DNA from: Petaurus breviceps papuanus
Lineage: Eukaryota; Chordata; Mammalia; Diprotodontia; Petauridae
Length of the DNA: 64,000 nt
Reading direction: 5' to 3'
Assembly (NCBI GenBank): GCA_028583685.1
Contig: JAMXIF010000015.1
Coordinates: 61,708,075 to 61,772,074 of the forward strand
Below are positions 1-11,927 of this stretch, one piece after another. The stretch's first letter is position 1; every line of letters begins with the position of its first letter. A program made the translations under genes and the position numbers. The notes beneath the pieces are model-generated. The model had not been told where the DNA came from, ran no database searches, and was given only the letters and a program-made list of their open reading frames with translations.

Positions 1-632
1 TGGAGGGACTTCAGATCACCAGTAGCTGTGGTGGTTTCCACAATTATCAATCCATAGATACCAAGGACAAAGTGAGAGGTCAGTGCAGTGTGGATTTTGG
101 GATCCAGTAGTTTGGGAGTGCAATCTGGCCTTTATACCCTGGAGGGAGAAGCTGCTGAGGTATTGTGGCTGTGCAGCTTTAGCTCCTGGCCTGCAGATTG
201 CAGGGGGACCAAGCGACCAGTCTGAGAGGTAATCACTCTTGTTTTAACCTTCTTGGATCTGGATTGCTGTCTAGAGTGGAGGTCTTGGGGTGTGTGACCA
301 GCTTGCCAGAGCATGTGGAGGCTTCAGAGAAGGCACCCAACTAATACCTTTGGCAGCTGAGAAAACCCAAGCATTTGGTATAAAGCTCTCCTGTCTGATA
401 GCAGAGTCCTACTGTGGCAAAAAGTCCAAAAGTCAAGTAATTGAGTGGCAACATGAGCAAATGAGGGAAGCAGAGCAAACAGAGGAATCCAATTTTGGGG
501 ACAAAAAGGATCAAAACATGGAACAGGAGGAAGACAGCAAAGTCATAACTCCTGCACCAAAAGCTTCCAAGAAAAAATGAGTTGGTTACAGGCTATAGAG
601 GAGCTTATAAAGGATTTTGAAAATGAAATATA
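1..632 (+). mobile_element. L1/HAL1 5' region and ORF1 start, fragment
   Basis: The stretch from about 300 to 620 matches the 5' part of the HAL1 at 17541-19991 read on the other strand, including the peptide similarity FGDKKDQNMEQEEDSK. It holds the 5'UTR end and the first ORF1 codons, then stops matching near 630. It continues off the window's left edge. Confidence 0.7.
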
Positions 633-794
633 ATCTTGAGTTTACTTATTATTTTTACTAATTAGAGTAATTCATGCATATTGCTGAAGGTTTATTTATT
701 GTATTTATAATTAAAGTATTTCAACAGATAAATATCTATAGATGGAGGATGGAATTGGTAGAGGAGGAAAGAATATGTATACAAAAAAGTGGAT

Positions 795-827
<33 letters not shown>

Positions 828-1264
828 CTTTTATGATGCATGTATGTGTATAACCAATATATCTGTGTGTTATATATAGATATATAATATATGCATGTAT
901 GTGTATATACCATAAAAATATCTATAGATCAGTCACAGATAATGATTAAGGCACAGTTTATATATTCCACTGGGCTTTGTGCAATGATGAGAGGAAGATC
1001 TTTCTCACTCCTGCTCTGTATGTTGGGTTTATAATATGTGTTTTATATATATATAGGAGGACATGAATAAAAATTATGTAAGATGGGTAGTTATGGATAG
1101 GTAGAATTTGCAGACTTGAAGAATTTACATATGAATGAAATCACAAATACATTGGAATATTGAAACATTAAATATAATTGTTTTCTATGAAAGTATAATA
1201 ATTTTCTTATTTATGATTAATTGCTCTGTATTATGGATATTGCATGCCTATGTATGAATATGTA
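633..1264. other. AT-rich intergenic DNA with (TA)n
   Basis: Very AT-rich; a pure (AT)n run lies at 799-827 with degenerate TA/TG repeats to about 910 and TA steps at 1043-1058. No gene or transposon recognised. Confidence 0.6.
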
Positions 1265-1616
1265 TGTACTTGAAGGCAAAAGGAAAAGGGAATGGCAGAG
1301 GATGAGATGGATAGATAGTGTCATGGAAGCAATGAACATAAACTCAAAAAGACTTTAAGAGATAGTAGAGGGGCAGCCAGGTAGCACAGCGAGTAAGAGC
1401 ACCAGCTCCAGTGTTGGGATGACCTGGAGATCGAATCCTGGGCTCAGACACTCAGCACCACACCCAGAAATAGCTGGCCATGTAACCTTGAGCAAGTTAC
1501 TTAACCCCGATTGCTTTAAAAAAAAAGAGAGAGAGATAGTAGAGGACAGAAGGGCCTGGAGTGCTATGATCCATGGGGTCATAACGAGTTGGACACAATT
1601 GAACAACAACAAAAAA
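1265..1616 (+). mobile_element. RTE (BovB-like) LINE, 3' end, split by a SINE
   Basis: The two outer pieces (1265-1371 and 1546-1616) encode the C-terminus of an RTE reverse transcriptase: QRMRWIDSVMEAMN, then EDRRAWSAMIHGVITSWTQL. Bovine BovB ends in the closely similar pattern DREAWRAAVHGVAKSRTRL. One stop interrupts the frame before the SINE. The element ends in a CAACAACAA tail. Confidence 0.8.
1372..1531 (+). mobile_element. tRNA-derived SINE monomer (WSINE1-like)
   Basis: It starts GGGCAGCCAGGTAGCACAGC, with A-box-like and B-box-like (GATCGAATCC) promoter parts, and ends in an A-rich tail. It is flanked by a 14-bp duplication AGAGATAGTAGAGG (1358-1371 and 1532-1545), and so inserted into the RTE end. 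Its 5' half matches monomer type A of the dimers at 44 kb and its 3' half matches type B. Confidence 0.85.
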
Positions 1617-3159
1617 GTTATGTAGCTATGCCTATGCCCTGTCCTGCAAATAACTAAGGCATATTGTCACTGAAGAGCCCTGATGGGAAATGCTTTACAG
1701 AGTGCTATGTATATTGAATATATTGTTAATGTTCATTGTTTAATTTGTTTTCAGTGGTGCTTTTGATTGGTTGGTTATCTGGGATGGCAAGAAAATCACT
1801 TATCATTTAAAGGGCATATGCACAAGTTTTAATCTTACTCCAGCTTTTATAAGGAATTTAAAAAATGTTTCAGCCCAGGGAAGGAATGTAGCCCTACCTT
1901 CATCCAAGTGAGCTCAGGAGAGTTTCCTGAAGGACAGCACTGTGCTACATAGACAAGAGATATGTGAATCTTGACTTTGATGAGAGAATTCTAAGTATGA
2001 TGTTGCATAGCTGTGTAAGAAATGTACCTCTACTTGGTCTGGAGAACCTTAGGAGGGATTTGTGGAGAAAGGACCCCTTGGGAGATTGATGTTGCTTCTG
2101 TTACTTACTAGTAACTTGGTAAAACTAGATGATCTCTAAGGTCCCTTTCAGTTTTAACTCCTGAAGTCATTCAGTAACAGTGGAAACCATTTTTTAAGAT
2201 GTGAAGAACATAAACCATAAGCCACATTTGATTCAGTATATATGTTTCATATGCTTCTCAAGGGATTAAAATTAGATATACCCAGATTCTCATTCAAAAC
2301 TGTTTCATAGGTCAAAGATATTTTATCATGAATGTTATTTTTTTTCCAGAACATCATGGGGTTGCCAAGGGATATGTCCTACTATGTAAATAGATTCATG
2401 AGTCATTTGCCTCTTTCTTATTACTTTTACACATAATTCATTTGTTAGAAACTTCATCGTCTCAATTCATCTTCTGGTTTATCTAGAAAAGCTATAAATT
2501 CATGTAAACAGGGGTGATTTAAACAGCAAAGGAATTAAGAACAGCCAGTCATTTTTTCCTGGCATAGACATTAAAAAAGAAGAAAAACAATATGAAGTTT
2601 AGAAATAGGAGGGACAGGTGGCAGAAGACTTCCTAGTTAAGGCCCAGTAGATAAGTTATGGGAAGCTTACTTAACCCCAAATATAATATAAAGGACTTTC
2701 ATCACAACAACATTGTAGACAGTATAACTATTGTGACGTCCATTTTGATAAGCAATTCAAGACTTACAAATACCAAATCCCTTGTCAAAATTCGTATAGT
2801 ACATTAAAGACCTGAAATTTGAACTCAGGTCTTCTGACTCTAAGACCAAACTCCTTCTACATGATATTTGCCCACAAAAGAGTTTCCCTAGGAGTCCTGC
2901 AAGTGAACAATGTTTGAGCTGACATGACTTTTTCAGTCTATTTTTAAGTAGACAGCGACAGGGAAATATCTGAATTTAAAATTACATTCATAATGGATTT
3001 AAATGATTATATGAGCACTCCAAAGCTTCCTTTAGTGTGATCTTTTCTTATTTCCAGCATCAACAAAATAACATTTGAAAAAAAATGACTGCATCAAAAA
3101 GATATGACTCTAGTTGAAATCTGTCTTTCTTTGGACCACAGTTGATTCAATTCAGTCCA
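1617..3159. other. Intergenic DNA, one MIR3 trace
   Basis: Around 2090-2180 the phrase CTAGATGATCTCTAAGGTCC followed by TTTCAGTTTTAACTC marks the 3' end of a MIR3 SINE on the + strand. The rest shows nothing I can name. Confidence 0.5.
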
Positions 3160-3260
3160 TCTGTTTATCAAATAATTATTAAGTACTTTGTATGTATAAA
3201 GCAAGAATAGGCATTGGGAGGGGGGAGTACAAAGCCTGAATAAAACATGAGGGTCTTTGG
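3160..3260 (-). repeat. L2 LINE 3' end, degraded
   Basis: Reads like the reverse complement of an L2 terminus (TATTAAGTACTTTGTATG followed by a GCATTGGGA block). Confidence 0.4.
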
Positions 3261-3818
3261 AAATCAACATTGAGTAATTAGGTGGGAAAAAATGAAAATA
3301 ATTATACAGTTCTCTGAAATAGAAAACATAAATCTCTTGGGGCCTATGACAATATGCTCCAGGCCTTTATGAAAATCATTGTTCAAGTTGTACCCACGGA
3401 CCTGTAGTTAGATAGAGTAGCTTGGAAGTTAAATACTATCCAGCCTCAGACTAGATGTTGTATTTGATATGGGCTTCCAATGACATTTTCTGGTTTTCCA
3501 TTTTTAAACTTATGTGTCATCATTTTCCCTGTAAATAAACCTGCAAAAAAATGAAATTTTGTAGTCTAGTTTGTGGCCAAAAAGGATAAAAGATGAAAAA
3601 TGAATTAGATGACAGCATTGGACATCTATTTATTATAGTGTCACAGAAAGCAGGTCAGGTAATTAGAAACTAATTAAGTATAGAAGAACTCTGAACCCAG
3701 GCAGCCAAGGAGATTCACAGATTTAGAGACCAAAAAGGTATTCAAAAGTAGTGAAAGGTAAAAAAGCCCTATGGCAAATTTAGAATAAGAGAAAGGTTTT
3801 TTAATTATAAATTCTTTG

Positions 3819-4870
3819 TTATCTTCTTCTGTTTGTATGATTTGTTCTTCTTTGTCACCAAAGAAAGATTCTGATTTTTTTTCCCTCTGTTTGCTCATTT
3901 TCCCAGACTTTTGAGCTCTTTGCCAAAGTAGAACTATACTTCCAGAGTAGATAGTGCTCTGTACTAAATTTCTGGGGTTTTACACAGCTGTTGTCAGAGT
4001 TATTTCTGGGCACCTTCAGCAAATCATGATGGGAAGTTTCTTCTCAAATTTTACCAAATGTCCATGTGTTGGGTTGACATCAGGCATGGAATGTTAAATT
4101 TTCAGTTCTTCTAAGGTGATATGATCAAAGGAGAGGTGTTTACTTCTCTCTTGGCCTGTGGTCTGCTCTATGAGTGTTCACAAGCACTCTTTTTTGCCTC
4201 AGAACTTTGAGGAGGACTCCCTCTCCACAGCCACCACAAGCTCTGCCACGCCAGCAATCCTCCTCACCCCAGGACTCCCACCCAAGACTGTGACCCAGAT
4301 CCAAGCAGGGCAAAGCAAGAAAATCCTGCTTCAGCGCCAGCAAAGAGATCCCTCCAAGAGCCCTCTGAGTGGCGCTTACTCCCCACCCCCATCCTCCCCC
4401 ATCTATGGACCTGGAGCTCCAGAAACAGTCACTGCTGCTACTGCTTTCTGCTGCCACCACCACCACCTCCACTGCCCAGGGGCTGGGAGACCACACTCTT
4501 CTCTCACCCAGGTCCAACAGAGTTTCCCCACTGACCTTTTACTTTGTCTTTGGCATCTGTGGATTGAGACATCTGAAAACCACCACAGCTACCAGTGATT
4601 CACTCCCGTGAGACTTGCTCTGGCCTGGTCTGTGCCAGAGCGGTGCCTGTGGGACTACACTCCGCTCCCAGCTCAAAGCAATAGACCCTGTTGGCCTGCC
4701 AGGCTGTCTTCTGCTGGAGATGTGTTTCACTCTGTCATTTGTGAGTTCTGTAACTCTAAAATTTGTTTAGAGTCATTTTTTACAGGAATTCGGAGGTGAT
4801 GGGGGGATGAGCTCAAGCGAGTCCTTACTTTTACTCTGCCATCTTGACTCCACCCCTCCACCCCTTCTAA
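3819..4870 (-). mobile_element. L1/HAL1 5' fragment with target-site duplication
   Basis: Read on the - strand it starts near GGAGTCAAGATGGCAGAG, the typical start of marsupial L1/HAL1, runs through the 5'UTR and ends just inside ORF1 (MSKQREKKSESFFGDKEEQ). It is flanked by a 16-bp direct repeat with one mismatch (3803-3818 and 4871-4886), but has no poly(A) end. Confidence 0.7.
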
Positions 4871-6560
4871 AATTATAGATTCTTTGAAAAGGAGATACAT
4901 AGGATAAGAATTTAAAAGTTCAGAAGCAGAAGGAAAAAACAATAGGGCTTCTTTATAAGTTTGAAAGAACATGTGAAAGTTCAGCAAAACTAATGTTTTG
5001 TAGTAAAACTCTCTGGTCTCGCTCTCTAAAAATCATGAGTCCCATGGACAGGCTGAGCCCTCTGGAGTGCCTGACTACTTCTCCCCTACGGTTGCTACCC
5101 TAAAGGGTTTGAGATTTCTGGTACTATTACTCCTGAACTCCCATCAAGTGCAGAACTTCCATCCCATATTATTAACCAGTTGATAATCAATTAGCATTTA
5201 CAAAGGTATTTACCAGGAAGGTAGAGCAGGACTATAAATACAAAAAAAAATTCCCCAAATTGGGGGGTGTATTTAGGGTTAGGGTTAGAGCTGACTCCTT
5301 TGAGCGCAAAGTTACATAGGTACACATATAGGGAGTACTTGGGACACCTCCTGGTCCTGGCAATCCATTTCTCCCTTTGCCAAGTCCCCATCAAGTTTGA
5401 TTTTGGGTGTAGAGTATCCCGTAGATAAGTCACTTCAAGGCTGGGTCAAGAAGATCATCCTCAGGCTTATTGCTCACCAAAATTAACTAATGCTGCTACC
5501 AGTTCCAGTAGTCTCTGCTACTTATCCCATTTGCTAAGTGGATTTCTGATGTCTTTTCTGACCTTGCAAAGCTCACAAGGCTGTAACCTGGCCCATTCAT
5601 CTCAGGATATTCATTCTCCTAAGGTCAAGAAAGAATAAACTCAATAGAGCTAGGTAGGATGTATTCAGGGACTCATGGTGGCCAGGTGGGGAGATAAGAC
5701 AAATGTCCTTCGTCCAGTCTGGTGGCTCATCATAGTTCTTATTTCACTTGCATCCAAAAAGGAAAAGCAGGAAAATGTCAAGGGAGAGTACATTAATCTT
5801 TTTTATATTCAATCTCAGTTCTGGTTCTATCATCAGTCTTTCTATCTCCAAAGGCATTAGAAAATTCATCACCACACAAGATCAGACCTTCGGCAAATCA
5901 TTATGGGAAGGTTCTTCTCAAATTTTACCAAATGTCCACCTGTTAGGTTGACATCAAGCATGGAATATTCAATATACTCTATTTAACTTACCAGGAAGTG
6001 CAAATTAGTACATGATCTAAGGTCAGGGCCATCATTGACGCATACCTGATTATACAAAATTATTGAAATTGAACTGAAAAGATTATAGATTTTCTGAAAA
6101 AAAGAAACAAACATCATACTTAACAAAAAAATCAGACAGAACCCTCTCTAGAAACGTTTGAATTAGATTAAAAAAATATAGATTAAGAAAATCCACAAAA
6201 TAGTCTCAGGAGGAAAAAAAATCTCTGAGAAACATTGTGGTTAAATTCCAGAACTGCATCATCAAACAATAGATTCTTTTTTCAAGGCAAGGATGAAAAC
6301 ATCCTAGTTCCATGGAAAACTAATCCTAATAATGCAGGTTTTTCCATGTTTACAGGAAATCAAAAGAAAAGAATGAATAAGATATTCTGAATGGCAAAGA
6401 AGATCAAATGGTGTTTAAAAAAATAGCTACCAAGCCTAATCATAAAAGTACCTGAAGAATTAATAATTCTCCAATTATTTAGGTCTATCTTTCTTTGGGT
6501 AAAGAAGTGTTTTGTACACCCTGGAATCAATTTTTAAAAACTAAACACCATGGATTACTC
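4871..6560. other. Intergenic DNA with an unassigned, LTR-like segment
   Basis: No gene recognised. Positions 5889-5969 repeat a block also present at 4016-4096 in the L1 5' region. The part from about 5000 to 5660 has a mixed composition and AATAAA/TATAAATA-like words reminiscent of a retroviral LTR, but no ends or duplication could be fixed. Confidence 0.35.
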
Positions 6561-6570
6561 ACACCCATTA

Positions 6571-6615
6571 TACACACACATATACACACACACACACAAA
6601 CACACATACACACAC
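6571..6615. repeat. (CA)n microsatellite, imperfect
   Basis: ACAC-rich tract with TA interruptions. Confidence 0.85.
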
Positions 6616-6639
6616 TTCCTGCCTCTGCCAGTAGTGCAA

Positions 6640-7480
6640 AGTCACTCAACTGCTACCCCGCCCTACCTGACTGTAGCATCTTCCTTCCAAGATCTCCAAG
6701 CACCTAAGGGAAGGGCATCACCCTGCTTGATGTTGCAACATTGTCACCCCTCCAGCATTTCTTCAGGGATTTTCAAGTGTGACACTCCCCTCCTACTTCT
6801 AACTTGAGAAACTGAGGCACAACATAGCAAAAAAGCCTGAGAATCCCAAATGCAAGGGAGGCCCCCCACCCCATGTCCTACCCTATATCTCTGATGAGCC
6901 ATCCCCCCTCTCCAATTTTCTTCTTCCTTGGCCTTTCCTTGACCTACAGTCAGATGACTCCAACTCAGCACAAGCCCTAGGTGGACTCTATCCCAACTCC
7001 TCTCACCCCAAACCCCATGCCCCTAAAAAAAAGACATAGCACCTTCTTCTAGGAGACCCACCGAAGTGTAGAATGACCACTCTGGATGCCCAGGTAGCAG
7101 ACATCCTGGACCCAGGAGTCATGAGATGGCTGGGACCCTAGAGAGATGCTATCCAGAGTCTGAGTGGTTGGGTTGTATAGGCCCCTGGCGGTGGAGAAAG
7201 GGTTTATAAGCAAAGATTCTTCTTACATATGTTCAGAGGTTCAGTGCTGGGGCCCAAGCAAGCTAGGGTCAGGGCCAGGCTGGCTCCTAGTCCACATAAG
7301 GTGGGCCCTGCCAGCTGTAGATCTACAGTGCTTGGCCTCAAGCCCCCAGGGAATATAGCTATAGATACTGGGCTGTATCTACCCTGTGGTCCAATGGTCT
7401 GTCCATGTGTCCCAAGTTCCTCCATGAGTTTAGCCAAGCCAAGGCAGGGGCTCAGAGGTTACGAGGGTTAGGGGGGCCAT
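6640..7480. other. Unassigned GC-richer patch
   Basis: This stretch is markedly richer in G and C than its surroundings (CCCCACCCC runs, GGGCCAGGCTGG) and has open frames of up to about 85 codons on both strands, none resembling a known protein. It could be an old repeat or LTR. I cannot assign it. Confidence 0.4.
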
Positions 7481-7648
7481 TGTGGTAAAGTTTCTGTTCA
7501 ATGTACACCATGTTTCATATGGCCAATGGGGTTGTTTCCAGATGTCCTTCAGACTACACAATTTGAGGAGACAGGAGGACCATGTAGAAAGCTAGTCTGT
7601 AGGAGGACAAGAAGAGGGAGGGAGAAAGGGAGGAAGAGAGTCAAAAGA

Positions 7649-7780
7649 ATGTAATAATCCATAGAACACAATGTAACAATCCATTGAATGCAATATGACA
7701 TTCTATAGAATGCAATGTAACAATCCATAAAATGTAATGTAACAATGTATAGAATGTAGTGTAACAAGCGGTAGAATGCA
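7649..7780. repeat. Minisatellite, 22-bp unit x 6
   Basis: Six consecutive 22-bp units close to ATGTAACAATCCATAGAATG plus CA follow each other without gaps, with a few substitutions per unit; a partial seventh follows. Confidence 0.85.
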
Positions 7781-7889
7781 ATGTAAAAAAAGTAAAAGCA
7801 TTTTGCAGTTATATTGATAAATGTATTTTTCTTCCTAAGTAGACTACTAAGTATTTTGTACATTCTAGAGTTATTTTAAATGGAATTTC

Positions 7890-8580
7890 TCTGTCTCTTC
7901 CTGGTTGATTTTTTTTTGTAATATACAGAAATGAAGGTGATTTATGTGGATTTATGTTGTATCCTTCAACATTGCTGAAGTCATTGCTTTAATTTATTTT
8001 AGTTAACTCCCTAATGTATCATCTACAAAAAAATAAAAAGGCAGTAATTTTTTTCCTCTTTGCCTAGACTTTTTCTGTCAATTTCTTTTTCTTATCTTAT
8101 TGCTAGAGCTAGTATTTTTAGTCCCAAATCAATAATATCGCTAATAATGAGCATCTTTGTTTTCCCCCGATTTTATTTAAATATTTCTAGTTCATCCTTT
8201 TATGTATAATGCTAGCCCTTAACTTTAGATAGATGCTACTTACCGTACTAAGGAAAGAAAGATCCATTTATCCCTTTCTTTTTAGTGTGCTTAACAACAA
8301 TAGATGTATTTTTCAAATGCCATTTTCTAGATTTATTGATGTGAACATATGGTTTTTGTTTTTCTTGTTATTAATATAATCTTTATACTTTTCTTCATAT
8401 TGAAGCAATCCAACATCGCTGGAGTATATCCAAGCTGGCCATAGTATGTAATTCATTTGATATAATGCTATATAACTTTTTGTTTTATTTAAGATTTTAT
8501 TTTTCTTCATAGATACCCATTAGGAGTATTAGTCAACAATTTACTTTCTGCATTTTGACTCCCCCATTTTCATATATAAA
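7890..8580 (-). mobile_element. L1 ORF2 fragment (reverse transcriptase region)
   Basis: On the - strand the peptide KNKILNKTKSYIALYQMNY... and KNHMFTSINLENG parallels the L1 ORF2 stretch ILNKILANRI ... KNHMIISIDAEKAF. Decayed, with several frame breaks. Confidence 0.7.
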
Positions 8581-8759
8581 GATTAAATTTATATCATAGA
8601 AGACATGTGAGAGGATATATATATCATATTTTTTCAAAATTTACATAATATTAGATTTTTGCAAAATTTAAACTTTTGAAAAGGAGACTATCATAACATA
8701 TTTAGAAATAATTTGCTATGATCAAATTATATTTGTGCTGGAGATATAAAACGTTTTCA

Positions 8760-9830
8760 ATAAAGGAGAAGCTATTAGCATAAACAATCACCATAATAAG
8801 AAAGAGTAAAATAGATTACTTCTTTAGATGTTCCAAAACTCTTTGACAAAATGAAGAATTTATATTAACATAATTTTTAAAAGTCCCTAAGAATGAAAGA
8901 ATGCTTTTTTAATATAATAAAAACCTATATTTCAAATCAAGAACTAGCACTTTTTTGCAATGAAGAATTACTGAAAGCTTTCTCACTACACATAGGGATA
9001 AAGCAAGGATGTACCCTTTCCCTACTATTATTTAACATAGTTTTAGAAATACTAGTCATAACAATAAAACAAGAGAATTAGATGTATAAACATAGGCAAA
9101 GTGGAAATATAATTGTGCCTATTTGCAGATAATATGATGGTATACCTAGAAAGTTCCAGAGAATCAGTGAAGAAACAAATTGAGATTTTAATAGCTTTAG
9201 CAGGGTAATGTGATAAAAAAAAATCCACAAAAATAATTATTTTTCCAGTAATTAAAACATCAGAAATAAAGAAACAATACTAAGATAAATACCATTCAAA
9301 GTAACTGAAAATGTATAAAATATCTAGGATTCAATCTACCAACATACCTAATATTTCCATAAATAGAACTACAAAAAACTTGGCAGAAATGAGACAACTA
9401 ATTAGAGTGATATTGTTTGGGCAATAGCAATATGATAAAAATTATTATTCATCTTAAATTCATTTGCAATGCTCTATCATGCCTTTCAAATTACTCATGA
9501 TGTACTTCATAGAACTCAACAATAATAACCAAATTAATCTAGTATCTCCAGGAAAATTTGGAGAAAAGGTACAAATTAAAAAGGCAGAATGTTACAAGAC
9601 ATGCAACTATTTTATAAAGCAGCAGTCATAAAAACTATTCGGTACTGGTTTAAAAAAATAAATCAGTAAAGCAGACTAGTTTAGCAAGAAACAGAAGCAA
9701 AACAAAACAAAAAGTAATTACCACATGTTTTATAAGTGTAAGAACATAGATTACTTTGAGGAAGAACTGTCTTTTAAACAAGAACTGCTGGGAAAAATGG
9801 AGAACTGTTTATCCCCACAACTAATACCCT
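8760..9830 (+). mobile_element. L1 ORF2 fragment (reverse transcriptase region)
   Basis: The peptide HIGIKQGCTLSLLLFNIVLE matches the L1 reverse transcriptase motif RQGCPLSPLLFNIVLE, followed by LFADNMMVYLESSRE in place of FADDMIVYLENP: the second Asp of the catalytic FADD is Asn. The fragment later contains an NYK/AAV-like DFNLYYKAAVIKT relic near 9620. It is broken by stops. It overlaps in content with the neighbouring - strand copy, so they are separate insertions rather than one inverted L1. Confidence 0.75.
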
Positions 9831-10117
9831 ATACCAGAGTGAGTGTACTGATTTTAGAAATGTGTTTTTAATCCACAAAGCAGTCCATTGTTTATATCTG
9901 TTTTCCTGATGGGAAAAATAAAGTTCAAAAAGATTGACTAATGCCTTTTGTCTTTATATCACAATCATTTCACCCTCTCCTTTGGACCAAGAAAAACAGT
10001 TAAGATCAAATAAGTGATATCTGACCAAATCTAATCATCTATTTTTGCCTCTCTGCCTTGAAAGGATATGTATGTTTCATTATCTATTCTGCATGACTTT
10101 TATTTAAAAAACAAATA

Positions 10118-10270
10118 CTCAGGGGACTGTGAGGTGAGCCAGTGGAGAGAGTACCAGGCCTGGAGTCAAGAGGACCTGTTTCCAAATGTGACCTCAGAAA
10201 CTTTCTAGGTGTGTGACCCTGGGCAAGTCATTTAATCTTGATTGCTCCCATCTATGTGGAGTTATTTTTG
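10118..10270 (+). mobile_element. tRNA-derived CORE-like SINE, old
   Basis: The order AGCCAGTGGAGAGAGTACC, GGCCTGGAGTCAAGAGGACC, GTGTGACCCTGGGCAAGTCA is the usual marsupial SINE layout. Confidence 0.65.
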
Positions 10271-10329
10271 TCAAGAGTGGAAAATTAGGTCAATTGAAAT
10301 AGTTCAAGACTTATTTGATCAAACTATGA

Positions 10330-10535
10330 AGAGTAGCAAGTAGCAGTGAAGCAGTGGAAAGCCTACCTTGCTTGGTAACAGGAAGCATAGATTTGAATCC
10401 TGCCTTTTGCTACCTTACACCTGGGAAATTTCACAAATCTTTCTGTCTTAGTTTCTTTATTTGTAAAAGAAATAAGTTGGAAAAGATGACCTCTAAGACC
10501 CAAACAGCTATAGGTTCTAAATCAGCAACTATAAG
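10330..10535 (+). repeat. MIR/MIR3 SINE
   Basis: GCAGTGGAAAGCCTACC through GATGACCTCTAAGACCC follows the MIR3 order. Confidence 0.6.
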
Positions 10536-11199
10536 AAATTGTTAAAAGATTTTTAAAAGAAACCGATTTTTAACCATACTGACCTCTTCCCACAAAGAGA
10601 CAAGAACAAGACTGCATGCTTCCCTTGCCCCCAGAAGACTAGGTTTTATTTGTTTGTACACACCACCAGTCATCACAGTTACAAGTCACCTCATAAACAT
10701 TAAGTTGAGTCAGTTGCTGAGTCACTTAAAATAATAGTAACAAATGGCAGAGGAAGAGATTTTCTTTTGCATTTTTCCTTATTTCTCCTCATTTCTTTGC
10801 TGGACATGGAGATCTGAGCCAAATGCCCAATAATTTGATAACTACAGATGGCTGAGCCAAGAGTGAGCTCCAACTTTTACACTGGAATCTTTCCAACACA
10901 TCAACAATCACTTGAGAAGGCAATAACAGATTCAGGCACCAGCCTTTACTTGAGGATTAAAAACCACCTGGAGCAATGGCCTTGGCCATCTGCGTTGGAT
11001 CTTGGAACCAACCACCCTTTGTCTTCCAGTCTCGGTTGATCCCCTAAAGTCTAATATTTGATGAAGGCTTTACCTGTTTAAATAAACATACTTTTGTATA
11101 GAAATTCTATGAAGTGAAGTAGGTAATTTGGATGCAGTGATCTTACAGAAAATTAAGTGACTTTTTAAAATGAGTAACACACATAATTGTTTTTCTAAT

Positions 11200-11520
11200 G
11201 ATATGGTGGAGGATGTACTGTCTCTATAACCTTAGGCATGTCACTTATTCTCTTTAGGACTCAGTTTCCTTTTCTGTAAAATTAAAGGGAAGTGGAAGGT
11301 GAGGAGAAGGAAAGGGGTTGGAGTAGATGGCCTCTGAAGTTCTTTGCAGCTTTAGACCCATTATGAGCCTGTCTTAGATCACAGAGATCTAAGAGACCTT
11401 CATTTTAGATTTGAGGAAATTTAGGCCCAAGCATGTTAAGTGACTTGCTAAGTATCAGAAGTGGTTTGGAAATCCAGAGGGGTTAAATGATGTGCTCAAG
11501 GTTACACATTAAAACCAAAT
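11200..11520. repeat. Two facing MIR3 SINE remnants upstream of the promoter
   Basis: 11205-11365 reads as MIR3 on the + strand (TCAGTTTCCTTTTCTGTAAA, then GAGTAGATGGCCTCTGAAG). 11375-11510 reads as MIR3 on the - strand (GAGGAAATTTAGGCCCAAGC, GTTAAGTGACTTGC). Confidence 0.6.
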
Positions 11521-11927
11521 TAATTCTTATTGGGTTGACAAGCTAATAGTTGACCAAGACCCTAGATCATCAGAACCTGAAGAGATAAGGCTCTTCAAAT
11601 ACGGGAGGTGACAGTACATAATCACACACATATTCGACTTGAGAGTTGGGTTACTAGCTGGCAGTAGCCCTAATATTTATCCTTAACAGTTGGCCCCTCT
11701 AAAAGTATTCCTTCCAGGCAGCAGCAACTAGCCCCCAAACCAGACTCCAAGGCTCTTCGTAATGCTTACAACCGCTTCTTACACAGACCTTTGCACCCTA
11801 AGGGGGTAGAGGTGAGGAAGCGTATTATCAGACCAGCTTCATTTCAGGGCGTCCGAATTCCCTCCTCTAGAATTTATTGGTGGAGAGGCAGAGGACAGAA
11901 AAAAGCAGCCCCACGGCTGAATTCTCC

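Noticed and set aside
4140-4598. 125- and 146-codon frames on both strands
   Set aside because: They lie in an L1/HAL1 5'UTR; GC-rich chance frames.
5273-5288. Telomere-like TTAGGGTTAGGGTTAG
   Set aside because: Fewer than three units; too short to call an interstitial telomeric repeat.
7890-9830. Twin-primed (5'-inverted) single L1
   Set aside because: The two arms share the same ORF2 region, so they are separate copies.
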